This document shows positions 35,236 to 46,800 of a DNA stretch of 64,000 nucleotides, piece after piece. The translations under genes were made by a program, and so were the position numbers. The DNA comes from Pseudomonas viridiflava (GTDB lineage Bacteria > Pseudomonadota > Gammaproteobacteria > Pseudomonadales > Pseudomonadaceae), in NCBI RefSeq assembly GCF_900590885.1, contig NZ_UUON01000051.1, positions 62,001 to 126,000 on the forward strand. The letters are read 5' to 3'. The notes beneath the pieces were generated by a model. The model was not told the origin of the DNA and did no database searches. It saw only the letters and a program-made list of their open reading frames with translations. The first letter of the stretch is position 1. Every line of letters begins with the position of its first letter.

Positions 35236-36738
35236 ATGCCCACTGCCCTTTACCGCTTCATCCTCGCCGCTCTGCTGTTGCTGCCTTTCGCCGCACACGC
35301 CAGCGACGCCGAAGACTTCCTTGCCGCCAACCCGACGCAACAAGCCAAGCTGCTCCAGGACTGGGCCGCCCAGCCCGACCCGGCGCGCATCGAGTTGGTG
35401 GACGCCCTGCAGCAAGGCCAGCTCACGCTAAACGGTGAAGTAAAAACCGTACGCCTGAACAACCGTCTGCGCGGCCTGATCGACAACGTACAAGCCAGCC
35501 AGCAACTGCTCGCCGCCGACCCCAAGGTGCGTTTGGCCGCAGCGGTGACCCTGCAAAAAAGCGCCGTACCGGCGCAACTCAAATTCCTCGACCAGCAAGT
35601 GGCCGCCGAGACCAACGAAGGCGTACACACCGCCCTCAGCCTGGCCCTGGCCAACCTGCAACTGGTCGACCCCGACCCTGTGGTGCGCCTCGCCGCCGTG
35701 CGTTTGCTCGGCAGCACCGGCGACCCGCTGGCCCGCACGCGCCTTGAAGCGTTGCTGGCCCCCGGTGTGGAAACCGACGCCGCCGTGCACACCGCCGCCG
35801 AAACCAGCCTGGCCCAGGTCAAACGCAAACTGATGATGGGCGAGATCCTCGGCCAGGCGTTCAGCGGCATGTCCCTGGGTTCGATCCTGCTGCTCGCGGC
35901 CCTCGGCCTGGCGATCACCTTCGGCCTGCTCGGCGTGATCAACATGGCCCACGGCGAAATGCTGATGCTCGGCGCCTACTCCACCTACGTGGTGCAGTTG
36001 TTGATGCAGCGCTACGTGCCGGCTGCCATCGAGTTCTACCCCTTGATTGCGCTGCCGGTGGCGTTTTTTGTCACCGCCTGCATCGGCATGGCGCTGGAAC
36101 GCACGGTGATCCGTCACCTCTACGGCCGCCCGCTGGAAACCCTGCTGGCCACCTGGGGCATCAGCCTGATGCTGATCCAGCTGGTACGCCTGGTGTTCGG
36201 CGCGCAGAACGTCGAAGTCTCCAACCCGGCGTGGCTGTCCGGTGGTATTCAAGTGCTGCCCAACCTGGTGCTGCCGTACAACCGCATCGTCATCATCGCC
36301 TTCGCGCTGTGCGTGGTGGTGCTGACCTGGCTGCTGCTGAACAAGACGCGCCTGGGCCTCAACGTGCGCGCCGTCACCCAGAACCGCAACATGGCCGCCT
36401 GCTGCGGCGTGCCCACCGGGCGTGTGGACATGCTCGCGTTTGGCCTCGGCTCCGGCATCGCCGGGCTGGGCGGCGTGGCGCTGAGCCAGATCGGTAACGT
36501 CGGCCCGGACCTGGGCCAGAGCTACATCATCGACTCGTTCCTGGTGGTCGTGCTCGGTGGCGTCGGTCAATTGGCCGGTAGCGTCATGGCCGCCTTCGGA
36601 CTGGGGATCGCCAACAAGATTCTCGAACCGCAGATCGGCGCCGTGCTCGGCAAGATCCTGATCCTCGCGCTGATCATTCTGTTTATCCAGAAACGCCCGC
36701 AGGGACTCTTCGCACTGAAAGGACGGGTGATCGACTGA
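35236..36738 (+). CDS. urtB: Urea ABC transporter permease UrtB
   Basis: 500 residues from ATG 35236. The first 190 are unusual for a permease: a signal peptide (FILAALLLLPFAAHASDAE), then a soluble helical region with HEAT-like repeats (DPKVRLAAAVTLQ, DPDPVVRLAAVRLLG, VHTAAETSLAQVK). The membrane part from about residue 205 is a LivH-type permease (GLLGVINMAHGEMLMLGAY, LGGVGQLAGSVMAAFGLG). The extended N-terminus is a known feature of UrtB in pseudomonads and probably meets UrtA in the periplasm. The stop overlaps the urtC start by one base. Confidence 0.95.
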   Translation: MPTALYRFILAALLLLPFAAHASDAEDFLAANPTQQAKLLQDWAAQPDPARIELVDALQQGQLTLNGEVKTVRLNNRLRGLIDNVQASQQLLAADPKVRLAAAVTLQKSAVPAQLKFLDQQVAAETNEGVHTALSLALANLQLVDPDPVVRLAAVRLLGSTGDPLARTRLEALLAPGVETDAAVHTAAETSLAQVKRKLMMGEILGQAFSGMSLGSILLLAALGLAITFGLLGVINMAHGEMLMLGAYSTYVVQLLMQRYVPAAIEFYPLIALPVAFFVTACIGMALERTVIRHLYGRPLETLLATWGISLMLIQLVRLVFGAQNVEVSNPAWLSGGIQVLPNLVLPYNRIVIIAFALCVVVLTWLLLNKTRLGLNVRAVTQNRNMAACCGVPTGRVDMLAFGLGSGIAGLGGVALSQIGNVGPDLGQSYIIDSFLVVVLGGVGQLAGSVMAAFGLGIANKILEPQIGAVLGKILILALIILFIQKRPQGLFALKGRVID

Positions 36739-37805
36739 TGAACCAGCCATTGATGCTTACAGCCGCGCAAAAGGCTGGCCCCACAGTCACGATTGCCGTG
36801 GGCGCGCTGATCCTTGTAGTGCTGCTGGCGCTGCCGCTGCTGTCGCTGTTGCCGCCGGACAACGCCTTTCATATCTCCGCCTACACCCTGACCCTGGTGG
36901 GCAAGATCCTCTGCTACGCCATCGTCGCCCTCGCGCTGGACCTGGTGTGGGGTTACGCGGGAATGCTCTCCCTCGGCCACGGCCTGTTCTTCGCCCTCGG
37001 CGGCTATGCCATGGGCATGTACCTGATGCGCCAGGCGTCCGGCGATGAGCTGCCGGCGTTCATGACGTTTCTGTCGTGGACCGAACTGCCGTGGTACTGG
37101 GTCGGCACCGAGCACTTCCTCTGGGCCCTGTGCCTGGTGGTGCTGGCGCCGGGTGTGCTGGCGCTGGTGTTCGGGTTCTTCGCCTTCCGCTCGCGGATCA
37201 AGGGCGTGTATTTCTCGATCATGACCCAGGCCCTGACCTTCGCCGGGATGCTGTTGTTTTTTCGCAACGAGACCGGCTTCGGCGGCAATAACGGCTTCAC
37301 CAATTTCCGCAGCATCCTTGGCTTCGGCATCACCGAGCCGGGCACCCGCGCGGTGCTGTTTTTTGCCACCGTGGTGTTGCTGGTTGCGAGCCTGTACATC
37401 GGCTGGCGCCTGGCGCAAAGCAAGTTCGGCCGGGTGCTGACCGCGTTGCGCGACGCCGAGAACCGCCTGATGTTCTGCGGCTACGACCCGCGTGGTTTCA
37501 AGCTGTTCGTGTGGGTGTTGAGCGCGGTGTTGTGCGGCCTGGCCGGGGCCTTGTATGTGCCGCAAGTAGGCATCATCAACCCCAGCGAAATGTCGCCGAC
37601 CAACTCCATCGAAGCCGCCGTGTGGGTGGCGCTGGGCGGGCGCGGCACGCTGATCGGGCCGTTGCTCGGCGCGGGTGTGGTGAATGGCATGAAGAGCTGG
37701 TTCACCGTGGCCTTCCCGGAATACTGGCTGTTCTTCCTCGGCGCGCTGTTCATCATCGTCACCCTGTACCTGCCCAAGGGCGTTATCGGCCTGCTGAAGA
37801 AATGA
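36738..37805 (+). CDS. urtC: Urea ABC transporter permease UrtC
   Basis: 355 residues, LivM-type permease with about ten membrane helices. LVWGYAGMLSLGHGLFFALGGY, split over helix 2, and ALGGRGTLIGPLLGAGVVNG near the end are conserved. Starts at the TGATG junction with urtB. Forms the transmembrane channel with UrtB. Confidence 0.95.
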   Translation: MNQPLMLTAAQKAGPTVTIAVGALILVVLLALPLLSLLPPDNAFHISAYTLTLVGKILCYAIVALALDLVWGYAGMLSLGHGLFFALGGYAMGMYLMRQASGDELPAFMTFLSWTELPWYWVGTEHFLWALCLVVLAPGVLALVFGFFAFRSRIKGVYFSIMTQALTFAGMLLFFRNETGFGGNNGFTNFRSILGFGITEPGTRAVLFFATVVLLVASLYIGWRLAQSKFGRVLTALRDAENRLMFCGYDPRGFKLFVWVLSAVLCGLAGALYVPQVGIINPSEMSPTNSIEAAVWVALGGRGTLIGPLLGAGVVNGMKSWFTVAFPEYWLFFLGALFIIVTLYLPKGVIGLLKK

Positions 37806-37813
37806 GGAATGTC

Positions 37814-38635
37814 ATGCTTGAACCTATTTTCGATGCAGGCAGCGGCCGCGATGCCATCGGTATTGGCCAGGCTGCCGGTACTGGCCTCAACACCCGCCAC
37901 GGCACCATCCTGACCCTGGAAGACATCAGCGTGAGCTTCGATGGCTTCAAGGCGCTCAATGATTTGAACCTGTATATCGGCGTCGGCGAACTGCGTTGCA
38001 TCATCGGCCCCAACGGCGCGGGCAAAACCACGCTGATGGACGTGATCACCGGCAAGACCCGGCCCAGCCACGGCAAGGCCTGGTTCGGCGAAACCCTGGA
38101 TCTGACCAGCATGAGCGAAGTGCAGATCGCCCAGGCCGGCATCGGCCGCAAGTTCCAGAAACCCACGGTGTTCGAAGCCCTCAGCGTGTTCGAAAACCTG
38201 GAGCTGGCGCAGAAGACCGACAAGTCGGTGTGGGCCAGCCTGCGCGCGCGCCTGAGCGGCGAGCAGAAAGACCGCATCGACGAAGTGCTCGACACCATCC
38301 GCCTGACTGCCTCGGTACAGCGCCCGGCCGGGCTGTTGTCCCACGGCCAGAAGCAGTTCCTGGAAATCGGCATGCTGCTGATGCAAGACCCGCAACTGTT
38401 GCTGCTGGACGAACCGGTGGCGGGCATGACCGACGCCGAAACCGAATTCACCGCCGAGCTGTTCAAGCGCCTGGCCGGCAAGCATTCGCTGATGGTGGTG
38501 GAACACGACATGGGGTTTGTCGGCTCGATTGCCGACCACGTGACCGTGTTGCACCAGGGCAGCGTGCTGGCCGAAGGGTCGCTGGAACAGGTGCAGGAAA
38601 ATGAGCGGGTGATCGAGGTTTACCTCGGTCGCTAA
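37814..38635 (+). CDS. urtD: Urea ABC transporter ATPase UrtD
   Basis: 273 residues from ATG 37814, with GAGG six bases upstream; an ATG at 37802 would add four residues. LivG-type ATPase: Walker A GPNGAGKTTLMD, the Q-loop region GRKFQKPTVFEAL, a weak signature LLSHGQKQFLEIG and Walker B LLLLDEPVAGMTDAE. The N-terminal 30 residues before the ATPase fold are poorly conserved. Confidence 0.95.
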   Translation: MLEPIFDAGSGRDAIGIGQAAGTGLNTRHGTILTLEDISVSFDGFKALNDLNLYIGVGELRCIIGPNGAGKTTLMDVITGKTRPSHGKAWFGETLDLTSMSEVQIAQAGIGRKFQKPTVFEALSVFENLELAQKTDKSVWASLRARLSGEQKDRIDEVLDTIRLTASVQRPAGLLSHGQKQFLEIGMLLMQDPQLLLLDEPVAGMTDAETEFTAELFKRLAGKHSLMVVEHDMGFVGSIADHVTVLHQGSVLAEGSLEQVQENERVIEVYLGR

Positions 38636-38646
38636 GGAGAAAAAAC

Positions 38647-39345
38647 ATGCTGCAAGTCGACAAGCTGCACCAGTACTACGGCGGTAGCCACATCCTGCGC
38701 GGGCTTTCGTTTGACGTGAAAGTCGGCGAAGTCACCTGCCTGCTCGGCCGTAACGGCGTGGGCAAGACCACCTTGCTCAAGTGCCTGATGGGTTTGCTGC
38801 CGGCCAAAGAAGGCGTGGTGAACTGGGAAGGCCGTGCCATCACCGGCCTCAAGCCGCACCAGCGTGTGCACGCGGGCATTGCCTACGTGCCCCAGGGCCG
38901 GGAGATTTTCGGCCGGCTGACGGTGGAAGAAAACCTGCTGATGGGGCTCTCGCGTTTCCCGGGCTCGGAGGCCAAGGAAGTGCCGGCGTTTATCTATGAA
39001 TTGTTCCCGGTGCTGCTGCAGATGAAGCACCGACGCGGCGGCGACTTGTCCGGTGGCCAGCAGCAACAGTTGGCGATCGGCCGCGCCCTCGCCAGCCGCC
39101 CGCGCCTGCTGATCCTCGATGAACCCACCGAGGGCATCCAGCCGTCGGTGATCAAGGAGATTGGCGCGGTGATCAAAAAGCTCGCGGCACGCGGCGATAT
39201 GGCGATCCTGTTGGTGGAGCAGTTCTACGATTTCGCCGCCGAGCTGGCCGACCAGTACCTGGTGATGTCCCGGGGTGAAATCGTGCAGCAAGGCCGTGGC
39301 GAAAATATGCAAAGCGAGGGTGTACGCGGCTTGGTTACCATCTAA
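38647..39345 (+). CDS. urtE: Urea ABC transporter ATPase UrtE
   Basis: 232 residues, LivF type: YYGGSHILRGLSF, Walker A GRNGVGKTTLLK, signature LSGGQQQQLAIGRAL and Walker B LLILDEPTEGIQPS. A strong AAGGAGA ribosome binding site precedes the ATG. Pairs with UrtD. ureD starts 30 bp after the stop, so uptake and urease genes are probably read together. Confidence 0.96.
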   Translation: MLQVDKLHQYYGGSHILRGLSFDVKVGEVTCLLGRNGVGKTTLLKCLMGLLPAKEGVVNWEGRAITGLKPHQRVHAGIAYVPQGREIFGRLTVEENLLMGLSRFPGSEAKEVPAFIYELFPVLLQMKHRRGGDLSGGQQQQLAIGRALASRPRLLILDEPTEGIQPSVIKEIGAVIKKLAARGDMAILLVEQFYDFAAELADQYLVMSRGEIVQQGRGENMQSEGVRGLVTI

Positions 39346-39375
39346 CCTGTAGCGTCCTGACGATAAGTACAAAAC

Positions 39376-40215
39376 ATGAACCTGCCCGTATCCCCTGCCC
39401 TGTTCACCCCCAGCTGGCACGCCGAGCTGGAACTCGGCTACGCGCGTTTCGGCGACACCACGCGCCCGGTGATGCGCCGCCACCTCGGCCCGCTGCGCGT
39501 GCAAAAACACCTGTACGCCGAAGGCCCCGAGGTGTGCCAGCACATCATCGTGCACCCGCCCGGCGGGATTGCCGGCGGCGATCGCCTGGATATCCGCGCG
39601 CATGTCGCCGAAGGTGCCTGGGCGCAGCTGACCAGCCCCGGCGCAGCCAAGTGGTACCGCGCCGGCGGCCCGGCATTCCAGCAGCTGGATTTGACCGTTG
39701 AAGCCGGCGCCACGCTGGAGTGGCTACCCCAGGAAACCATCGTGTTCAGCGCTGCCCAGGCTGAACTCACCACGCGCATCGACCTGCGCGGTGACGCACG
39801 GTTGTTCTACTGGGACGTGGTCGCCCTGGGCCGCCCGGCGAGTGACGAACGCTTCGACTTGGGCCACTTCCAATCGCACCTGGATATCCGCCGCGACGGC
39901 CAGTTGCTCTGGCATGAGCGCCAGCGCATTGTGGGCGCCGACGGTTTGCTCGACTCGCCGATCGGCCTGGACGGGCAACCGGTGTTTGCCACGCTGCTGC
40001 TGACCGGTGATATCGACGCAGAACTACTCGAACAATGCCGCGCCCTGCCCCACGCCGTGCGCGGCGACCTGACCCAATTGCCCGGCCTGCTGGTGGCGCG
40101 CTGCCTGGCCAGTGAGGCGCTGTTGGCGCGGGGTTGGTTGATTGATTTATGGAAGTTGCTACGCCCGGCGGTGCTGGGCCGCGAAGCAGTACCACCAAGA
40201 ATCTGGAGCACATGA
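39376..40215 (+). CDS. ureD: Urease accessory protein UreD
   Basis: 279 residues. Scaffold that binds the urease apoprotein and, with UreF and UreG, delivers nickel. Conserved stretches HLGPLRVQKHLYAEGPEVC, HPPGGIAGGDRLDI and LEWLPQETIVFSAA are present. It begins the structural urease group directly after urtE. A REP hairpin follows 9 bp after the stop. Confidence 0.95.
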   Translation: MNLPVSPALFTPSWHAELELGYARFGDTTRPVMRRHLGPLRVQKHLYAEGPEVCQHIIVHPPGGIAGGDRLDIRAHVAEGAWAQLTSPGAAKWYRAGGPAFQQLDLTVEAGATLEWLPQETIVFSAAQAELTTRIDLRGDARLFYWDVVALGRPASDERFDLGHFQSHLDIRRDGQLLWHERQRIVGADGLLDSPIGLDGQPVFATLLLTGDIDAELLEQCRALPHAVRGDLTQLPGLLVARCLASEALLARGWLIDLWKLLRPAVLGREAVPPRIWST

Positions 40216-40224
40216 AGATCAAAA

Positions 40225-40252
40225 TGTGGGAGGGGGCTTGCCCCCTCCCACA
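40225..40252. repeat. Single-palindrome REP hairpin
   Basis: TGTGGGAGGGGG-CTTG-CCCCCTCCCACA, a 12-bp perfect stem between ureD and ureA. Confidence 0.85.
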
Positions 40253-40301
40253 GTTGATCTCTGTTGTATTTAAGAATGCATTTTATGAAGGATCTTGAAC
40301 C

Positions 40302-40604
<303 letters not shown>

Positions 40605-40613
40605 GGCACGGCC

Positions 40614-41126
40614 ATGATTCGTGATGCAACCCAAAACGATTTGCCGGCGATCCGCGATATCTACAACGATGCGGTACGCAACACCACGGCGATCTGGAAC
40701 GAACAACCGGTGGACCTCGGCAACCGCCAGGCCTGGTTCAGTGCCCGGCATGCCCAGGGGTATCCGATCCTGGTCAGCGTAGAAAACGATGAAGTCACCG
40801 GCTACGCCTCGTTCGGCGACTGGCGCCCGTTCGAGGGCTTTCGCTACAGCGTCGAACACTCGGTGTATGTACGCAACGACCAGCGCGGCAAAGGCCTCGG
40901 CCCACGCCTGATGGAAGCCCTGATCGAACGCGCGCGCACCTGCGGCAAATACGTGATGGTCGCCGCCATCGAAAGCGGCAACCAGGCCTCGATCCGCCTG
41001 CATGCACGCCTGGGTTTCGTCACCACCGGGCAGATGCCGCAAGTGGGTATCAAGTTCGGCCGCTGGCTGGACCTGACCTTTATGCAGCTGGCCTTGAACC
41101 CGGGCGCCGAGCCGCCCAAGGAGTAA
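40614..41126 (+). CDS. GNAT acetyltransferase, phosphinothricin/methionine sulfoximine type
   Basis: 170 residues. IRDATQNDLPAIRDIYNDAV, the acetyl-CoA loop DQRGKGLGPRLM and FVTTGQMPQVGIKFGRW fit the phosphinothricin N-acetyltransferase (Pat/PitA-like) group, which acetylates glutamine-synthetase inhibitors such as methionine sulfoximine. Pseudomonads commonly keep such a gene between ureA and ureB, so it is an established guest of the urease operon. Confidence 0.88.
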   Translation: MIRDATQNDLPAIRDIYNDAVRNTTAIWNEQPVDLGNRQAWFSARHAQGYPILVSVENDEVTGYASFGDWRPFEGFRYSVEHSVYVRNDQRGKGLGPRLMEALIERARTCGKYVMVAAIESGNQASIRLHARLGFVTTGQMPQVGIKFGRWLDLTFMQLALNPGAEPPKE

Positions 41127-41131
41127 GACCG

Positions 41132-41665
41132 ATGAGCGCTGCGCAATTGCGTCGAGTCAATGCCGAGAGTTTTGCCCATTACCGCCAGGGTTTGATTGAG
41201 CTGTTGCTGGACGCGGTCAAGCATGGCGCGTCGGTCGGCTTCATGGCCGACTTCGATGAAGCCCAGGCCCGCGATTACCTGGGCGGCGTGCACGCCGGTA
41301 TCGAGGACGCCAGCCTGTTGCTGTGGGTGGTGGTGCGCGATGAACAGGTGCAGGCCAGCGTGCAATTGGCGCTGTGCCAGAAAGCCAACGGCCTGAACCG
41401 CGCCGAGGTGCAAAAGCTGCTGGTGCACAGCAGCGCGCGTCGCCATGGCCTCGGCCAACAGTTGATGAATACCCTGGAACTCGCCGCGCGCCAGCACAAG
41501 CGCGGGCTGCTGTACCTGGACACCGAGGCCGGCTCTGCCGCCGAAGCGTTCTACCAGTCGCTGCGCTACACCAAGGTCGGTGAACTGCCCGACTACTGCC
41601 AAAGCCCGGACGGGCGCTACAGCCCGACCGCCATCTACTTCAAGACCCTGGGGCAACCTGCATGA
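41132..41665 (+). CDS. GNAT acetyltransferase, second copy in urease operon
   Basis: 177 residues, starts 5 bp after the first acetyltransferase. The acetyl-CoA motif is ARRHGLGQQLM, and LYLDTEAGSAAEAFYQSL resembles the C-terminal half of GNAT folds. It is only distantly similar to its neighbour, so this is not a recent tandem duplication. Its stop overlaps the ureB start as ATGA, so it is translated together with urease beta. The substrate is unknown. Confidence 0.82.
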   Translation: MSAAQLRRVNAESFAHYRQGLIELLLDAVKHGASVGFMADFDEAQARDYLGGVHAGIEDASLLLWVVVRDEQVQASVQLALCQKANGLNRAEVQKLLVHSSARRHGLGQQLMNTLELAARQHKRGLLYLDTEAGSAAEAFYQSLRYTKVGELPDYCQSPDGRYSPTAIYFKTLGQPA

Positions 41666-41967
41666 TTCCTGGTGAATATCAGATCCAGCCTGGCGACATC
41701 GAACTCAACGTGGGCCGCCGCACCGTCACCCTCAGCGTGGCCAATAGCGGCGACCGGCCGATCCAGGTGGGCTCGCACTACCATTTTTTCGAGACCAATG
41801 ACGCGCTGACGTTTGACCGTGCCGCCAGCCGTGGCATGCGCCTGAATATTCCGGCGGGGACGGCGGTGCGGTTTGAGCCGGGGCAGAGTCGGGAAATCGA
41901 GTTGGTGGATTTGAGCGGTGGCAGGCGGGTGTTTGGGTTTGCCGGGCGGATCATGGGTGATCTTTAG
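41662..41967 (+). CDS. ureB: Urease subunit beta
   Basis: 101 residues: MIPGEYQIQPGDIELN, SHYHFFETNDALTFDR and GMRLNIPAGTAVRFEPG are diagnostic. Translationally coupled to the upstream acetyltransferase. A pair of REP units separates it from ureC. Confidence 0.97.
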   Translation: MIPGEYQIQPGDIELNVGRRTVTLSVANSGDRPIQVGSHYHFFETNDALTFDRAASRGMRLNIPAGTAVRFEPGQSREIELVDLSGGRRVFGFAGRIMGDL

Positions 41968-41972
41968 GGCCT

Positions 41973-42044
41973 CATCGGGGGCAAGCCCCCGCCCACAGGG
42001 TATACGCATTCCAAATGTGGGAGGGGGCTTGCCCCCGATAGCGG
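41973..42044. repeat. REP pair, outward orientation
   Basis: REP units at 41973-41998 and 42013-42044 with the CATCGGGGGC ends facing out, the reverse of a REPIN and the same arrangement as at 27081-27157. They fill the ureB-ureC gap. Confidence 0.8.
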
Positions 42045-42081
42045 ACTCACATTCAACATAAATTTTTCAGGGCAACCACAC

Positions 42082-43782
<1,701 letters not shown>

Positions 43783-43793
43783 CGAAGGCCGCT

Positions 43794-43817
43794 GGCAAGG
43801 GCGCTGGCGCCCTTGCC
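43794..43817. terminator. Hairpin between ureC and the NEL gene
   Basis: 10-bp perfect stem GGCAAGGGCG / CGCCCTTGCC with a CTGG loop, 12 bp after ureC and 10 bp after the end of the convergent gene. Suits a bidirectional transcription stop although the T-run is weak. Confidence 0.65.
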
Positions 43818-43826
43818 ACGAGGTCT

Positions 43827-46800
43827 TTAAAGCGGGTTATCCGCCAACAGCTGTCGGCTCAATGTCTTGATCGACTCCGCCTCCACAATCTGCAACTCCC
43901 CCGCCAGGGCATCGGAACTCTGTGTATAGCTCTCGTCCGAAATCTCCCCCGCCGAATGGCGCTCGTGCAGTGCAGCCTGGCGCGCCTGGAACGGTTCACG
44001 CTGCGCCTCAAACTGCGCGCGATAGGTGTTGGTCACGTAGTCCATCCAGAAGTCCCGCGCCAGCAGTGCCTGAAACTCTGCCGGTGAGTTGTCCATGGAA
44101 ACGATGCTCGTATACACGTTGTCCAGCATCTGCGGCGTGACATCGGCCAGCTGGATAAACCTGGCCTGGGTGGGCTGGGCCGGCAGCTCCAACCGGTCTT
44201 TGAGGCCGTAGCGGTAAGCCAGCCGGATCTCGACCTCTTCCAGGTGTGCGATACGGATGGCTCTTTCATCCGCCGTCAGCTCCGTCATCTGATCGATCAG
44301 TTCTGTCCGGTGCGCAATATCCTCCAGGGCGAACCGCTCAACATGATCGAGGCGGAACAGCCCACGGGCCAATTTCAACAGCGCCGGCGCTCGCTGCCCT
44401 GATTCAGCCTGGGTTTCGGCCCGGTAGACCAGCGACATGATCTCCAGGTTACTGAACGACAACGCCGCCCGGTCACCGCAGGCGGCCCTGCCCGCCCACT
44501 CGAACATTTGCTTGCGCAACGCCCGGGACTCGGCACTGTTGCGGGTGATGGTTTCGATCACCGCCCATACGCGTTGCTGCAGATTGGCATAACCGGCCCC
44601 CGAGGCATCCAGATCTCGCAGCACTTCAAAGAATCCCGCAGCCTCTTGATGCCTGACCAGCTGAAACCATTGCGCCTCCCGTACTCCCTGCTGTTCCAGC
44701 GGCAGGTCCAGGGTCCAGCGTTGCAGTTGGACACGGGCCAGCCTCGTCCCCGCCGACTCCACCACAGATAACGCCGGCGCCTGATACCTGAAAGCCGATT
44801 GATACCGGGTGCGAACCAACTCTGGCCGTTCACGTTCAAGACGGGCCCAGTAATTGCTCAACCGCTGCTGGGTAGCCTCGGACAGAGGGTTGCCATAGAT
44901 CTGCGTCGCGCCATTGAGCCGCGACATTTGCTCCAGATGTTCGGCAGACGGCGCCACCACGTTGTCCGGGATAGTGGTGATGCGGTTCTGACTCAGATCA
45001 ATCATGTCGATCAACGGTTGTTCTGACAGGCCGACAGGCCAGGTTTCGAGTTCAGTATTGCTCAAAAAGAGCGAGCGCATGTCCGTGATCTGCGTAAAGT
45101 CCGGTGCCATACCCAACGGATTATCTTGCAGCTTCAGCCCCCTGAGGGTGATTCGCTCAGACAGCACCCGAGCCGACTCGACGTCCAGGCGAATCTGGTT
45201 TCGATCCAGGTACAGACGCGTCAAACCGTGCATGTCACCCAGCGCCTGCGGCAACCGGGTCAATTGGTTGTTAGACATATCCAGCCAACGCACGCCCCGG
45301 TAGCGGTTGAGGAAGCCATCCGGCGAACTGCTCAGGTTCATGTCACTCAATCTCAGTGACCCCACATGGCTGAAGTCGGCGTCCAGGTCCGGCAGGCTTT
45401 CCAGGGTCAGACCACTCAGGTTCAGTTCCAGACCGATCGGCGTGCCGTCAATCGCCAGTTTCTGCGCCGTCTCCCAGCGCCAGCATTTGAGGATACGTTC
45501 CACTGCCTCGTAGCGATCACCACGGGTGCTTGCCGCTTGCGCCACGCGATTTAACCGCACGTAGCGTTGCGCCTCACCGCCGCCCGAAAACGACCAGGAC
45601 GAGAGTTGGCGACGCAATGTCTCAAGCTCTTGCTCCAGGGCCCGCAGCCTGGCCTCGACCGTCTCCAGCGGTTGCAAAAACGCCTCGACCTGCGCCGGTT
45701 TCAAGCCGGGGCGTAGCTCAAGCAAGCGAGTGGCTACGGGATCCGCCACGATGAATGCGTTCTCCAGCCCGCCCGCCAACAACTCTGGCCGGGTAGCGGC
45801 CAGCCGCTCCCGATAGGCCTTGAGCTGTCGATAGACGTCGTGAGTAAACCAGTTGCCCTGCAGCAAGGTCACCCGATTGGCCCTGGCTTGGGCCTCCAGA
45901 TGCTCGGGCGCGGGATCAAGAATGGCCGCAGGCACTTCGCGCAATTGGTTGTCACGCAAATCTACCAGTTGCAAGTCGGCCTGATCACGCAACCCGGACA
46001 GCCATTGGCGGGTGAAGGTGCCTTTGAGGTTGAGCCGTTGCAAGGCGGGCATGCGGCTGAAATTCGGTAAGCGTCGCGACATATTCTGGTCTTGCAGGTT
46101 CAGGTCTTGCAGTTGGGTCAGCCCTTCCAGAAGCGCGGCGTCTGTCTCGGTTGCCTCGATCATGCAGCCACTGAGGTCCAGGTGAGTCAGGTCCTGCATC
46201 CGCGCGATTGACTGCGGGATCGCGCCCAGCCGCTGGTCCTTGATGCGCAGGCGCTTGAGCCTGGGAAACCCATTGAGGAAGGCGTCGGCATTGACACTGA
46301 AGGATGACTCGTCCAGCACCAGTTCCTCGATGTAGGGGAGCGGTACCTTTAGCGAAGGTAATTCGGTTGCCTTTTTCAGGTTCAATGTGGTGTCGCCCTG
46401 GCGCTGCCAGCAGCGCATGAGGCGCTGGGACAGCTGCTCTTTTTGCGCGGCAACCCCTCGATCAGTCCCGAGACGCGAAGCTGATTTGCGCGCCCAGTCA
46501 GTCAACCCACGCTTCAAGACAGCGAACTCGGCCTCAAGGCGGGTCAACTCGGTGTCGGCCGTGTCGCCCAGGGTTTGCAGAAACGCGTCGGCTTCCATCT
46601 CGGTGAAGCCGGGGTACAGCTTTCGTACCCGGCCACGTGACGTACGGAACCAGCCCGCCATTTGCTGAAACACAGGCATGCCACCCAACAGGCGAGAACC
46701 CGGCTCCAGGCTAGGCTTGAGCACGCGCTGCTCGTGCAACACCGCCCGGAAAGCGTCCCTGGGCATGGGCGCCCGTTGCACGGCCTGTTTGAGCCGCTCG

